Shown in pieces: positions 63,880 to 64,000 of a stretch of DNA of 64,000 bases. The stretch spans positions 61,344,399 to 61,408,398 of the forward strand of contig OZ034968.1 in assembly GCA_964030785.1 (NCBI GenBank), in the 5' to 3' direction. Made by a program: the position numbers and the translations under genes. The DNA comes from Siderastrea siderea (taxonomy: Eukaryota; Cnidaria; Anthozoa; Scleractinia; Rhizangiidae). The notes under the pieces are model-generated. The model made no database searches and was not told the DNA's origin. It saw only the letters and a program-made list of their open reading frames with translations. How positions within the stretch are numbered: the first letter of the stretch is position 1; each line of letters opens with the position of its first letter.

Positions 63880-64000
63880 CTGGGTGGAACTAACACGCTT
63901 ACAATTGACTGATACATGTACATTGTTGAAAGGAATGTTATCCAAATCCGTGGGGGTAGAACAGAATTTTCTGACACCAATGTATTTCAGATTCACTGAT

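Larger units (their letters stand above)
28508..64000 (+). repeat. Tandem triplication carrying Ig exon cassettes
   Basis: Three copies of one unit follow head to tail. A-type left blocks lie at 28508-28949, 38847-39284 and 55338-55774. B-type blocks lie at 28950-38846, 47359-55337 and 58550-64000 (last one cut by the window). Between A and B in the second and third junctions sits a 2.77-kb element that the first lacks. Exon-to-exon spacing is 18.8 kb and 11.2 kb; the difference is explained by later insertions in the first interval. Sequence differences between copies are sparse, so the event is recent. Confidence 0.93.

Noticed and set aside
28508..64000. Tandem triplication as a plain assembly duplicate
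   Set aside because: Each unit has its own insertions, single-base differences and microsatellite lengths. Collapse or haplotype joining cannot be fully excluded, but the simple copy explanation does not fit.

Overview
The window is eukaryotic and animal. Genes are split by GT-AG introns, the DNA is AT-rich, and mobile DNA dominates. The host gene that can be recognised is a receptor of the fibroblast growth factor receptor (FGFR) type: several plus-strand exons encode Ig-like domains with the family's 'GSINHTY' and 'ER...' signatures. The repeat fauna (DIRS-type YR retrotransposon, Penelope-like element, L1/Tx1-like LINEs, tRNA-derived SINEs, many MITEs) points to a cnidarian, probably an anthozoan such as a stony coral. 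That assignment is inference; no species can be named from this window.

Layout. 1-5.4 kb: dispersed repeats, a tRNA-like SINE, and a 0.8-kb inverted-repeat structure. 5.4-6.7 kb: two FGFR-like Ig exons (D2-type, then D3-type). 6.7-27.2 kb: about 20 kb of apparent intron packed with transposons. These are a full-length LINE with both ORFs open (7.5-13.0 kb), a LINE 3' fossil split by a MITE, a second MITE, and a Penelope-like element with inverted ends (15.7-22.1 kb) that holds a DIRS-like element (17.1-22.0 kb). They are followed by a GTTCGA-rich inverted-repeat element, a SINE, and a decayed LINE with a SINE inside it. 27.3 kb: another D2-type Ig exon. 27.9-28.4 kb: a 508-bp MITE.

28.5-64.0 kb is a tandem array of three copies of one unit. 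Each copy has three symmetric phase-1 exons: a D2-type Ig (297 nt), a D3-type Ig (369 nt) and a Thr/Asn-rich linker (57 nt), 241 codons in total. All three copies are open with intact splice signals, so each could add 241 residues to the ectodomain or act as an alternative cassette. No transmembrane or kinase exon is visible; these would lie outside the window.

The units differ by insertions that can be read against empty sites in sister copies. A 2.34-kb TTAA-targeting element with about 0.5-kb inverted ends is in units 1 and 2 but not 3. A 282-bp TA-flanked MITE is in units 2 and 3 but not 1. A 2.77-kb element with 8-bp target duplications sits in front of units 2 and 3 but not 1. A 5.3-kb LINE and a 2.28-kb TTA-flanked element occur once each. 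This pattern, with single-base differences, shows unit 2 to be a hybrid: its left part resembles unit 3 and its right part unit 1. One unequal crossover near the D3 exon would turn a duplication into the triplication.

Most open frames outside those listed are transposon shadows or translated microsatellites.
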